The position numbers were made by a program, and so were the translations under genes. The notes beneath the pieces are model-generated. The model searched no databases. It saw nothing but the letters and a program-made list of their open reading frames with translations, and was not told the DNA's origin. This document shows, in pieces, positions 26,561 through 35,041 of a stretch of DNA of 64,000 bases (its first letter is position 1; each line of letters begins with the position of its first letter). Origin of the DNA: Gammaproteobacteria bacterium (GTDB taxonomy: Bacteria > Pseudomonadota > Gammaproteobacteria > Burkholderiales > Nitrosomonadaceae); the NCBI GenBank assembly GCA_015709615.1, contig CP054179.1:682001-746000 (forward strand), in the 5' to 3' direction.

Positions 26561-27127
26561 ATGTCGATTAAATCAGATAAATGGATACGCCGCATGGCGC
26601 TGGAACACGGCATGATCGAACCATTCGAGCCCGACCAGATCCGCCGCAAGGATAATCAGCGTATCGTATCGTACGGCACGTCGAGTTACGGTTACGATAT
26701 CCGCTGTTCGGATGAATTCAAGTTATTCACCAATATCAACTCCACCATCGTCGATCCGAAAAATTTTGACTCCAATTCGTTCATCGATGTTAAAAGCGAC
26801 GTGTGCATCATCCCGCCCAATTCGTTCGCGCTGGCGCGCACCGTCGAGTATTTCCGCATTCCGCGCAACGTGCTGACGATTTGCCTGGGCAAATCGACCT
26901 ACGCGCGCTGCGGCATCATCGTCAACGTCACGCCGTTTGAACCGGAATGGGAAGGTTTTGTCACACTAGAGTTTTCCAATACAACACCGCTACCCGCCAA
27001 AATTTATGCCAACGAAGGCGTGGCGCAAGTAATTTTCTTCGAATCGGATGAAGTTTGCGAAACATCGTACAAAGACCGGGGCGGAAAATATCAGGGTCAG
27101 CATGGCGTAACCTTGCCGAAAATTTGA
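26561..27127 (+). CDS. dcd: dCTP deaminase
   Basis: The 188-residue product converts dCTP to dUTP, feeding dTMP synthesis. Conserved blocks include SYGTSSYGYDIRCS, LARTVEYFRIPRNVLTICLG, KSTYARCGIIVNVTPFEPEW and the catalytic glutamate in GFVTLEFSNTTPLPAKI, with a C-terminal YQGQHGVTLPKI lid. It is full length. It follows apbC closely with an AAGGATG context at the start, an arrangement common in proteobacteria. Confidence 0.96.
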   Translation: MSIKSDKWIRRMALEHGMIEPFEPDQIRRKDNQRIVSYGTSSYGYDIRCSDEFKLFTNINSTIVDPKNFDSNSFIDVKSDVCIIPPNSFALARTVEYFRIPRNVLTICLGKSTYARCGIIVNVTPFEPEWEGFVTLEFSNTTPLPAKIYANEGVAQVIFFESDEVCETSYKDRGGKYQGQHGVTLPKI

Positions 27128-27162
27128 AGTTGCAGGAAAAATAACGATGTGGAGAGTGGGTA

Positions 27163-28419
27163 ATGCCGATTCCAATATGTTCGAAGTTACTGAAATGGTT
27201 GTCTGCTGCTGTGGCGCTGATGCTATTTTCCGCGGCGCTGCCGGCAGGCATACACCCGCACATTTCTCTGCCGCAAACGGGTCTGATGCCGGAAGATATC
27301 GCCGTCATCGTCAATGACGATGATCCCCTGTCCCGGCAGATAGGCGATTACTATCAACGCGCGCGGCAAATACCCAAAGCCAATGTCATCCACCTGAAGT
27401 TCCCTCCCAACCGCAGCACCCTGAGCTCTGACGAGTTCATTGAGTTAAAGGCTAAAATCGATCAACTGACGCCAGAGCATGTACAGGCTTTCGCCGTCGC
27501 ATGGACGGCACCGTACCGGGTGGATTGCATGTCGCTGACTTCCGCATTGGCATTCGGTTTCGACAAAAAATACTGTTCCGACAAATGCGAACCGACAGCA
27601 CCCAGTCCTTATTTCAACGCATCCGGCCCTCATCCTTTTGACGACTACAAGGCACGCCCTGCGATGATGCTGGCCGGCACAACGTTTGCACAAGTCAAGA
27701 ACTTGATAGATCGAGGTATTGCATCCGATCACACTTTTCCCAAAGATCAGGCTTATCTGTTGAGTACCTCGGACAAAGCGCGCAACACGCGCGCAGCGGT
27801 TTTTGCAAAGACCGCAAAAGAATTTTCCGGTGTTTTCCCTGTGCAGATACTGGAAGCCGACTTCATCTCGGAACGACGGGATGTGCTTTTTTATTTTACC
27901 GGGTTAGTTAATGTGCCCAAGCTGGAAACACTCAGATTCGCCCCAGGCGCTCTGGCGGACCACTTGACTTCGGCAGGTGGCATGCTGACCGATTCTTCAC
28001 AAATGAGCAGTTTGCGTTGGCTGGAAGCAGGCGCTACCGCGAGTTACGGCACTGTGGTCGAACCTTGCAGTTTTCCGCAAAAATTTCCAACGCCTGCGGT
28101 CGCCATGTTTCACTACGCAGTAGGGGCCAGTGCGATTGAAGCTTATTGGAAAAGTGTCGCCTGGCCGGGACAGGGAATATTCATCGGCGAACCGCTGGCC
28201 AAACCATTTGCGCCATTGTTACGGGAAGTTAGCCCAGGACGATTTGAATTAAAGATTTTCTCACCCCGCTCCGGGCGATTACGAATAGAAAAATCAGTTT
28301 CCGCCGCCGGACCGTTCAAACTGGCCTCACAACCGCAAGCAATTCGCCGCGGACTGAATCGGTTTCACTTCCGGTTTAATGAAAAAACAGATGGTTATTT
28401 GAAATTACAGTGGCATTGA
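27163..28419 (+). CDS. TIGR03790 family exported protein
   Basis: The 418-residue product has a signal peptide (residues 1-28, ending ALPAG) and the features of the TIGR03790 family: EDIAVIVNDDDPLSRQIGDY, YYQRARQIPKANVIHL, AFAVAWTAPYRVDCMSLTSA and, later, SLRWLEAGATASYGTVVEPC. The family is exported, sometimes linked to PEP-CTERM/exosortase organisms, and has no known activity. It follows dcd by 35 bases on the same strand but is probably not functionally linked. The C-terminal 80 residues form a separate beta-rich domain. Confidence 0.8.
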   Translation: MPIPICSKLLKWLSAAVALMLFSAALPAGIHPHISLPQTGLMPEDIAVIVNDDDPLSRQIGDYYQRARQIPKANVIHLKFPPNRSTLSSDEFIELKAKIDQLTPEHVQAFAVAWTAPYRVDCMSLTSALAFGFDKKYCSDKCEPTAPSPYFNASGPHPFDDYKARPAMMLAGTTFAQVKNLIDRGIASDHTFPKDQAYLLSTSDKARNTRAAVFAKTAKEFSGVFPVQILEADFISERRDVLFYFTGLVNVPKLETLRFAPGALADHLTSAGGMLTDSSQMSSLRWLEAGATASYGTVVEPCSFPQKFPTPAVAMFHYAVGASAIEAYWKSVAWPGQGIFIGEPLAKPFAPLLREVSPGRFELKIFSPRSGRLRIEKSVSAAGPFKLASQPQAIRRGLNRFHFRFNEKTDGYLKLQWH

Positions 28420-28611
28420 CCGATTAATCCTAATCCGTCAACTGGGCATTTGCGCATACACTGTTTCTGCATGCTCTGATGTTGTGCAGCACCGTGCAAC
28501 AAATCACGAAAATTCCCTAAACTTTTTAAAGAAATACCCGTCAAATGCAACAGGAATCATACACACACAAATTATTGTTTATTAATATAAATATTCAGAA
28601 AGAAAAAATAC

Positions 28612-28639
28612 TTGATTTACCCGGAATGCAGACTATAAT
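28612..28639 (+). promoter_or_regulatory. Sigma70-type promoter of ornithine decarboxylase
   Basis: TTGATT (28612-28617) and a perfect TATAAT (28634-28639) are separated by 16 bases, in an AT-rich context. A start about seven bases downstream would give a leader of about 125 bases before the decarboxylase, containing the short ORF at 28684. Confidence 0.75.
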
Positions 28640-28683
28640 GCGTGCAAATTTAAACCAGCCAACTTACCGATAAGGAGGTCATC

Positions 28684-28749
28684 ATGAGAAGCGCCAAGAA
28701 CTTTTTTGCTCCAGCCGATTTAGTCAATATCCACATTCCTGAAACGTAG
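28684..28749 (+). CDS. 21-codon leader ORF upstream of ornithine decarboxylase
   Basis: A short frame beginning MRSAKNFFAPADLVNI and ending in IPET has a near-perfect ribosome site (TAAGGAGGTCATC) seven bases before its ATG, better than most genes here. It lies on the mRNA between the promoter and the decarboxylase start, and its stop is 22 bases before the next ATG. This arrangement resembles a regulatory leader peptide (compare the polyamine-responsive leader of enterobacterial speF), though the sequence is different. It could also be a small functional peptide. The function is inference. Confidence 0.6.
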   Translation: MRSAKNFFAPADLVNIHIPET

Positions 28750-28771
28750 CGATTCTTAAAGGAGCAAACGC

Positions 28772-29947
28772 ATGTCCAAACTCTCATCCACACTTCAGAA
28801 AGTCGATCAATCTGAAGTTCTGTTTGATACCCATCCTGAAATCAGTCTGAATTTTGAACACGTTCGAAATGCCTTAAAAGAAGGCTATCGACGACCTTTT
28901 TTGCTGGTTGATAGCAATATCATCCGAAATAAAACGCGCCGCTTTAAGGCTGCGATGCCGCGAGTTCATCCGCATTACGCAGTTAAAGCCAATCCTGATG
29001 TGCGTGTGCTAAAAACTCTAATCGAAGAAGGCGCTGGTTTTGAAATTGCTTCGATTGCCGAACTTGATGTGTTACTCGAGTTAGGCGTACCTGCCGCTGA
29101 AATTTTCTACAGCAATCCGATGAAATCCAGAGCGTATCTGGAGTATGCCGCCGCCAAAGGCGTTGAATGGTACGTGATGGATAGCGTTGAAGAAATGCGC
29201 AAAATCTTCAGCGTAAAGCCGGATGCGAAGATGTATCTGCGCATCGACACTCCTAATATCGGCAGCGACTGGCCACTGGCCGGCAAATTCGGCACCCACC
29301 TTGCCGACATCAATGAAATCATTCAGGAAGCCGCAAAACTCAAAGCGGATCTGGCCGGCGTTACTTTCCACGTTGGTTCGCAATGCCGTAACCCGCAGAA
29401 TTGGCGTGTAGGCATTGAGCGTGCAAAAAAGGTCTTCGCAGAAATGCAACTGGTCGGCTTGACGCCCCGTTTACTGAATATCGGCGGCGGTTATCCGGTT
29501 CGTCACGTCAAACCGATCCCTTCCATCGAAATCATCGCCGAGGTGATCAACGAAGCCATCGCCGATTTGCCGGACAGTATCCGCATTATGGCGGAACCCG
29601 GCCGTTACCTGGTATCGGATTCTGCTTATTTCGTTTGCCGCGTGGTGGGTACGGCAACGCGCAATGGCAAACGGTGGATGTACTGGGATGCCGGTATGTT
29701 TGGCGGCGTTATCGAAATGACCGAGGGATTGCGTTACGAAATTCTCACTGACCGGAAAGGTAACAACATCCCTTGGTCGGTTGCCGGTCCAACCTGTGAT
29801 TCGGTCGACATTCTGACGCACGACTTGATGCTGCCTAACGATATTCAGGAAGGCGATTTCATTTACATACCTAACGCAGGTGCCTATACGACGGCTTACG
29901 CCAGCAATTTCAACGGTTTCCCATTACCCGATGTGAAAGTGATTTGA
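28772..29947 (+). CDS. Ornithine decarboxylase, fold III (eukaryote-like)
   Basis: The 391-residue product is a PLP-dependent decarboxylase of the alanine-racemase fold. Lys72 (HYAVKANPD) binds PLP, the HVGSQC and GGGYP segments bind phosphate, the EPGRYLV block is present, and Cys342 in GPTCDSVD is the catalytic cysteine expected for ornithine or broad lysine/ornithine decarboxylases. It makes putrescine. A RBS AAAGGAGC precedes its ATG. It is a single-gene unit behind a leader ORF and ends at a strong terminator. Lysine activity cannot be excluded from sequence. Confidence 0.9.
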   Translation: MSKLSSTLQKVDQSEVLFDTHPEISLNFEHVRNALKEGYRRPFLLVDSNIIRNKTRRFKAAMPRVHPHYAVKANPDVRVLKTLIEEGAGFEIASIAELDVLLELGVPAAEIFYSNPMKSRAYLEYAAAKGVEWYVMDSVEEMRKIFSVKPDAKMYLRIDTPNIGSDWPLAGKFGTHLADINEIIQEAAKLKADLAGVTFHVGSQCRNPQNWRVGIERAKKVFAEMQLVGLTPRLLNIGGGYPVRHVKPIPSIEIIAEVINEAIADLPDSIRIMAEPGRYLVSDSAYFVCRVVGTATRNGKRWMYWDAGMFGGVIEMTEGLRYEILTDRKGNNIPWSVAGPTCDSVDILTHDLMLPNDIQEGDFIYIPNAGAYTTAYASNFNGFPLPDVKVI

Positions 29948-29987
29948 GTTCTCAGCATGAGCATGCTTTGAATAATTACCAACCGGA

Positions 29988-30030
29988 AAAATGGTGAAGT
30001 GGTTGCAATCACTTCACCATTTCTGTTTTT
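29988..30030 (+). terminator. Strong terminator after ornithine decarboxylase
   Basis: A 13-base-pair stem, AAATGGTGAAGTG (29989-30001) with CACTTCACCATTT (30010-30022), has an eight-base loop and is followed by CTGTTTTT. It lies 40 bases past the decarboxylase stop. On the minus strand an A-rich flank (here TTTTTCC) also allows it to end the convergent folA transcript. Confidence 0.9.
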
Positions 30031-30057
30031 AACACCCCGCAATCCGCGAAATTATAG

Positions 30058-30576
30058 TCATACCGTGCTTGATTTACGCTCCAGCACGACAAAGTGATAT
30101 TCAAAGCTGTCCTCGCTTTCCCCAATATGCTTGTCGCGCTGCGTTTCTTCCCATTCGCTGCGATCAAATTCCGGGAAAAAAACATCGCCGTCAAAATTCC
30201 GCTGAATCTCGGTAATATACATGCGTTGACATATCTTAAGCGCTTGCCGGTACAATTTCTCACCGCCAATGATGAAATTCTCGCTATGACCGGTACTGGT
30301 TTCCTCGCATATCAGCAGCGCATCTTCAAGCGAATGAACAACCATCGCCCCGGGCACTTCGTAATCCGCCTGGCGGGTAATGATGACATTGGCTCTTCCG
30401 GGCAGCGGTTTGCCGATGGATTCATAAGTTTTTCTGCCCATCACAATGGTTTGCCCCATCGTCAGGAATTTGAAATGCTTCAAATCAGCCGGTAAATGCC
30501 ACGGCAAACGGTTGTTACGGCCGATCACTCGGTTTTTCGCCATTGCCACGAGAATGGATAAATGTAAGGGTGTCAT
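30058..30576 (-). CDS. folA: Dihydrofolate reductase
   Basis: The 172-residue enzyme reduces dihydrofolate to tetrahydrofolate with NADPH. Conserved motifs include ILVAMAKNRVIGRNNRLPWH, LPADLKHFKFLTMGQTIVMG, RKTYESIGKPLPGR and FIIGGEKLYRQAL, with the acidic active-site Asp31 in the LPADLKHF helix. The length is typical of type I chromosomal DHFR. Its ATG overlaps the thyA stop by four bases, so both enzymes of the thymidylate cycle are made from one message. Confidence 0.96.
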   Translation of the reverse strand: MTPLHLSILVAMAKNRVIGRNNRLPWHLPADLKHFKFLTMGQTIVMGRKTYESIGKPLPGRANVIITRQADYEVPGAMVVHSLEDALLICEETSTGHSENFIIGGEKLYRQALKICQRMYITEIQRNFDGDVFFPEFDRSEWEETQRDKHIGESEDSFEYHFVVLERKSSTV

Positions 30577-31367
30577 ACGGCTACCGGCGCCTTAATCGCG
30601 GGATACGGATCATAATTTTCCAGAATAAAATCTTCATATTTAAAATCCAGGATCTCCCCGATACCGGGATTCAATTTCATCACGGGCAGCGGCCTGGGTA
30701 TGCGCGACAGTTGTTCCCGAGCTTGCTCCAAATGATTCAGATAGAGATGCGCGTCACCCAAGGTATGCACAAAATCCCCCGCTTCCAGGTTGCACACTTG
30801 CGCAACCATCAGGGTAAGCAAGGCATACGATGCGATATTGAACGGTACACCGAGAAAAATATCCGCGCTGCGCTGATAGAGCTGGCACGACAACCGGTTA
30901 TCCGCGACATAAAACTGAAAAAAAGCATGGCACGGCGGCAACCGCATTTTATGCAAATCGCCGACATTCCAAGAAGAAACAATCATGCGCCGCGAATCGG
31001 GGGTGTGTTTTATCTGTTCGATCACTTGCTGTAGCTGATCAATATGATGACCGTCCGCAGTTGCCCACGAGCGCCATTGATGACCGTATATCGGACCAAG
31101 ATCACCCTGCGCATCCGCCCATTCGTCCCAGATCGTTACGCCCTGATGATGCAAATACTCGATATTGGTATCACCGCGCAAAAACCACAGCAGTTCATGA
31201 ATGATCGACTTCAAATGGCATTTTTTCGTTGTCACCAAAGGAAAACCATCCACCAGATTAAAACGCATTTGATAACCGAACACCGATAGCGTGCCTGTAC
31301 CCGTCCGGTCCGGTTTGCGATGACCGTGCTCCATGACATGCTGCATTAATTCGAGATATTGGCGCAT
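30573..31367 (-). CDS. thyA: Thymidylate synthase
   Basis: The protein is 264 residues, identical in length to E. coli ThyA, with nucleophile Cys146 in LPPCHAFFQFYV, the RTGTGTLSVFGYQMRF loop, ELLWFLRGDTNIEYL and the dUMP-binding DSRRMIVSSWN. It methylates dUMP to dTMP while oxidising methylenetetrahydrofolate to dihydrofolate, which the overlapping folA product recycles. Confidence 0.97.
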   Translation of the reverse strand: MRQYLELMQHVMEHGHRKPDRTGTGTLSVFGYQMRFNLVDGFPLVTTKKCHLKSIIHELLWFLRGDTNIEYLHHQGVTIWDEWADAQGDLGPIYGHQWRSWATADGHHIDQLQQVIEQIKHTPDSRRMIVSSWNVGDLHKMRLPPCHAFFQFYVADNRLSCQLYQRSADIFLGVPFNIASYALLTLMVAQVCNLEAGDFVHTLGDAHLYLNHLEQAREQLSRIPRPLPVMKLNPGIGEILDFKYEDFILENYDPYPAIKAPVAV

Positions 31368-31535
31368 CTCTATTTAAGCTCCCCGGTAAAATCAGAATAA
31401 ATCCGTTTATTGAAAGGCTTTACCAGCCATAAAGCATATAAGACGTATATAATAACAATATTACAACAATCATTCTGTATGCAATGACACACGATATTGT
31501 CATTCAAGCAATACTATTCAACAGGAAAGCTTTCA

Positions 31536-32993
31536 ATGCTGGCATCCCTTTTGCAAAACACATCATCTATCGATCAATCCGTTAAAGCATCGCACATTCT
31601 TGTAGTTCTCCCGAAGTTAGAAAAGCTCCCCAAAAAATTTGAAATTCCCGGTGAGGAATCACTGAACAAACTGCTTGTGCGGCGCGAAATGGCATTGACC
31701 GATCTGATCGCCACGCCAGTCAATGCTAACCTGCCGGATGGAGAATTGTGCGCCTGGGTAATGATCGACACGGACCGTACAGTATTCGAGCAGCAAACCG
31801 CTCTGCGCAAAGCCGTCAAACTACTTCTCACAGAAGGACCGGCTGAATTACATATCGCCGTGTATGGCTCGACGCAACAAAGAAAAAGTTTTTCCGAACT
31901 AGCTGTTTATATCTGCTTGGTCAATGGCGCAGTGCTGCCGGTTCGCAAAAATAAACCGGTCAGAAAGCCATTGGCAAAAATTTTTTTATATGGCTACAAA
32001 GATGCCGGCAACTTCACCTTGCAGCGTGCCTGCGCGGAAGGTAATTTACTCGCACGCGGTCTGACGGCATTGCCGGCCAACGAGTTGACGCCCGCTACCT
32101 ACCGCCAGCAAATCAAGAAACTAGCCGATAGCGAGGGCTGGAAGTATCAAGAATACGATTTGAACACGCTGAGAGAAATCGGCGCGGGTGCTTTTGTGGC
32201 GGTTGCGCAAGGCAGCGATACGGAAGATGCCGCCATCGTTCATCTGCAGTATCAGCGCAAGCAAAGCTCTCAAAGCAAAGCCATCGCGATTGTAGGAAAA
32301 GGCATTTGCTTCGACACCGGCGGTCATAATTTAAAACCCGCCCGATATATGCAGGGAATGCATGAGGATATGAACGGCTCCGCCGTCGCATTGGGCATTT
32401 TGCTGGCAGCAACACGCGCCGAGATTCCAATTAATATTGACTGCTGGCTTGCAATCGCGCAAAACCATATCAGTCCGAGCGCCTATAAACAGAACGACAT
32501 CATTATCGCACTTAGCGGTTTGTCTATTGAGATTGTCCATACCGATGCCGAAGGACGCATGGTTTTGGCCGACACGCTGACGTTGGCGAGTAAATCGAAA
32601 CCCGACTTGATCATCGATTTCGCCACCTTGACAGGCAGCATGAAAACCGCTCTCGGGTCGCGCTATAGCGGGATATTCAGCAACCGTGATGAACTATTGC
32701 AAAAAGCCATTTCTGCAGGAAAAGAGAGCGGTGAGCGCGTCTGTGCCTTCCCGATGGATTCCGATTACGAGGAAAGCCTCGAAAGCTCGATTGCCGATAT
32801 TAAACAGTGCGAATTAGGCGGGGAATTCGATCATATATTGGCGGCCCTTTTTCTGCAGCGCTTTGTAAATGACACGCCATGGCTGCACATGGATTTATCC
32901 GCCAGCAGCCATAAAGACGGTTTGGGTGCTGTGGACAGCGAGATCACCGGATTCGGAATCGGTTGGGCGATTGAGTTTTTGAAGAAAATTTGA
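31536..32993 (+). CDS. M17 leucyl aminopeptidase family protein
   Basis: The ATG at 31536 behind AACAGGAAAG gives 485 residues; an upstream TTG at 31497 is less likely. The C-terminal half is the M17 catalytic domain: VGKGICFDTGGHNLKP supplies Lys and Asp metal ligands, MHEDMNGSAVALG a further Asp, and HTDAEGRMVLADTL the Asp-Glu-Arg active-site triad. The N-terminal half is divergent from PepA and lacks clear similarity, as in several PepB-like branches. It is probably a cytosolic zinc or manganese aminopeptidase. It lies alone, divergent from thyA, and is unlinked to neighbours. Confidence 0.88.
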   Translation: MLASLLQNTSSIDQSVKASHILVVLPKLEKLPKKFEIPGEESLNKLLVRREMALTDLIATPVNANLPDGELCAWVMIDTDRTVFEQQTALRKAVKLLLTEGPAELHIAVYGSTQQRKSFSELAVYICLVNGAVLPVRKNKPVRKPLAKIFLYGYKDAGNFTLQRACAEGNLLARGLTALPANELTPATYRQQIKKLADSEGWKYQEYDLNTLREIGAGAFVAVAQGSDTEDAAIVHLQYQRKQSSQSKAIAIVGKGICFDTGGHNLKPARYMQGMHEDMNGSAVALGILLAATRAEIPINIDCWLAIAQNHISPSAYKQNDIIIALSGLSIEIVHTDAEGRMVLADTLTLASKSKPDLIIDFATLTGSMKTALGSRYSGIFSNRDELLQKAISAGKESGERVCAFPMDSDYEESLESSIADIKQCELGGEFDHILAALFLQRFVNDTPWLHMDLSASSHKDGLGAVDSEITGFGIGWAIEFLKKI

Positions 32994-33079
32994 TTGTTTC
33001 ATCCAGAGAAAAAATTGATTTAACAAGCAACCTCGCGGCAACACCACGAGAAACCGCAAGTTGAAATTGCTCTGCGTGA

Positions 33080-34369
33080 TCAGCTTTTCATAATAACCAG
33101 CTTTTGACCAATGGATAGATTCTCGTCGTTATTATTCCAAAGCTTGATTTGATTGATTGTCGTACCATACCGTTTTGCAATTTCATAAAGAGTATCCCCT
33201 TTTTTTACGATATAAACATTCGAATGGTAGTTCTGCAATTGTTTTTTCTCTAGTGCAATACTATCTTCCTGACGCTCCGATACAATGTGGGGAACCAATA
33301 TTTTCTGTCCGAGGGTAAGATTTTTATTGCGACCAATACCATTGATGGTTTGCAGTTGTTTTACTGTGGTGTGATGACGTGTTGCAATTTCATTAATATT
33401 TTCCCCTTTCTTCACGTGATAAATTTGCCATGAGATTCTAGGATCTTGATAGGTCTCAAGATTCTTCAGAAAAATATCTTTATTCTTCTTCGGTAGCAAC
33501 AAAGTACGAGGCTCATCCAGTACTTTTATCACGTAACGATTGTAGGCGGGATTTAATGCATTGAATTCGGTTTCAGAGATATTGGCTAGGCGGGTGACGA
33601 GAGGGATATCGATGTGCTCGTGTATCTTGATCGTATCAAAATACGGCCGGTTCGCTATCGGTCGAATTTGAATGCCATATTTTTTAGTATTAACGATGAT
33701 ATCTTTGACTGCCAATAGCTTATACACATAGTGCTTAGCGTCACTGGGAAGATTCAAATCGTAAAAATTACCGGACCGGCCTTTATGCATGTTCCTGGAT
33801 AGCGCTTTGCTGACAGCACCCTCGCCTAAATTATAAGCTGCAATCGCCAGCTTCCAATTATCGAACTTCTGATGCAGATATTGCAGGTAATCCAGCGCGG
33901 CTTGAGTAGAAGCGATAATATCGCGCCGGTCATCGTGCCATACATTTTGCGCCAACCCAAATGTTCTAGCTGTTTCCGGTTGAAATTGCCACAATCCTGC
34001 TGCTTGGCTGTTGGATTTGATTAGCGGATTGTATGCGCTTTCAATGACGGGCATCAATGCGATTTCCATCGGCATGCCGCGGCGCTCGACTTCCTCCACG
34101 ACATGAAACAAGTACCGCTCACTGTTTGCGATAATGCGCTCAAACAATTGCGGATTATGCGTATAAGACGTCCCTATTTTGCGAATTATTTTACTATCGG
34201 GTGGCAGCGCTAAGGCAAAGCCGCTTTGTAAACGGCTCCATAAATTTGCATGAGACTGTATTCTGTCTTGAACTAATTTGTCTGCAAATGCATTCAGCGA
34301 TATTAATGAACAAGTCCCGAAAAATAGTGATATTAGTAAAATAAAAAGGCCATTTCTTTTTATAATCAT
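33080..34369 (-). CDS. MltD-like membrane-bound lytic transglycosylase with two LysM domains
   Basis: The 429-residue protein has an N-terminal signal or lipobox-like segment (LLISLFFGTC), an SLT domain with catalytic Glu110 in LMPVIESAYNP followed by SNSQAAGLWQFQPETARTFG and AIAAYNLGEGAV, and two LysM domains (about 316-360, YHVKKGENINEIATRHHTT; and about 385-428, YIVKKGDTLYEIAKRYGTT) that bind peptidoglycan. It cleaves murein non-hydrolytically, forming anhydro-muropeptides. The length and order match MltD. It is monocistronic with an AT-rich upstream region. Confidence 0.92.
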   Translation of the reverse strand: MIIKRNGLFILLISLFFGTCSLISLNAFADKLVQDRIQSHANLWSRLQSGFALALPPDSKIIRKIGTSYTHNPQLFERIIANSERYLFHVVEEVERRGMPMEIALMPVIESAYNPLIKSNSQAAGLWQFQPETARTFGLAQNVWHDDRRDIIASTQAALDYLQYLHQKFDNWKLAIAAYNLGEGAVSKALSRNMHKGRSGNFYDLNLPSDAKHYVYKLLAVKDIIVNTKKYGIQIRPIANRPYFDTIKIHEHIDIPLVTRLANISETEFNALNPAYNRYVIKVLDEPRTLLLPKKNKDIFLKNLETYQDPRISWQIYHVKKGENINEIATRHHTTVKQLQTINGIGRNKNLTLGQKILVPHIVSERQEDSIALEKKQLQNYHSNVYIVKKGDTLYEIAKRYGTTINQIKLWNNNDENLSIGQKLVIMKS

Positions 34370-34523
34370 TTACATATATTATTTTTTATATCCATATCGG
34401 CTAACAGGATATATAAATTTTTGGCATTTGCAAACTGTTTTTTACATGAAAACACACTCCATATTGATAAATATTCTTTATTATTAATACACTAAATACA
34501 GTATTTAAAAAAATTAGAAAATA

Positions 34524-34943
34524 TTATCCTCGAATATTCGATTGTGTATTGAATTCCTGGAGCAAAACCATTGGTTTTGGCTGCCACCCTTTTTTCCGGT
34601 GATCAACGATTACATTGGTGAAAATGCCGCCACGCACGTAAAACCGCGCGATTATCCGAAGATATCGAGGCTTCAAAACGGCAACGAGGTCATCGAGAAT
34701 TTTGTTGGTTACCGCCTCATGAAATACGCCCTCATCACGATACGACCAGATATAAAGTTTCAAGCTTTTCAGTTCAATACATTTCTTATCCGGTACATAA
34801 TCCAGAATCAAAGTGGCGAAATCCGGTTGTCCTGTTTTCGGGCACAAACAAGTGAATTCGGGAATTTCCATGTGGATATGGTAATCCCGGCTGGTCATTG
34901 GATTCGGGAAAGTTTCAAGTGTCTTTTCTGGTTTACTGGCCAT
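34524..34943 (-). CDS. queF: NADPH-dependent preQ0 reductase QueF (short type)
   Basis: The 139-residue product reduces 7-cyano-7-deazaguanine to preQ1 in queuosine synthesis. FTCLCPKTGQPDFATLILDY carries nucleophile Cys34, and CIELKSLKLYIWSYRDEGVF is the QueF NADPH-binding hallmark, followed by HE. It is the single-domain (YkvM-like) type rather than the doubled enterobacterial form, and can be told from GTP cyclohydrolase FolE by that motif. It is divergent from smc. Confidence 0.94.
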   Translation of the reverse strand: MASKPEKTLETFPNPMTSRDYHIHMEIPEFTCLCPKTGQPDFATLILDYVPDKKCIELKSLKLYIWSYRDEGVFHEAVTNKILDDLVAVLKPRYLRIIARFYVRGGIFTNVIVDHRKKGWQPKPMVLLQEFNTQSNIRG

Positions 34944-35041
34944 TCTTCATGCTCATGTATAAAGTAATTCGGTTACAATGGTAAAAAGCGCTACACGCGC
35001 TTGTCTCGTTATTATAACTGCCTTACCCGATAAACAAAAAA

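Noticed and set aside
28684..28749. N-terminal extension of ornithine decarboxylase
   Set aside because: A stop codon at 28747-28749 separates the short frame from the decarboxylase, and the latter has its own AAAGGAG site.
34524..34943. GTP cyclohydrolase I (FolE)
   Set aside because: The fold family is shared, but the ELKSLKLYIWSYRDEGVFHE-type motif with the Cys34 nucleophile is specific to QueF.
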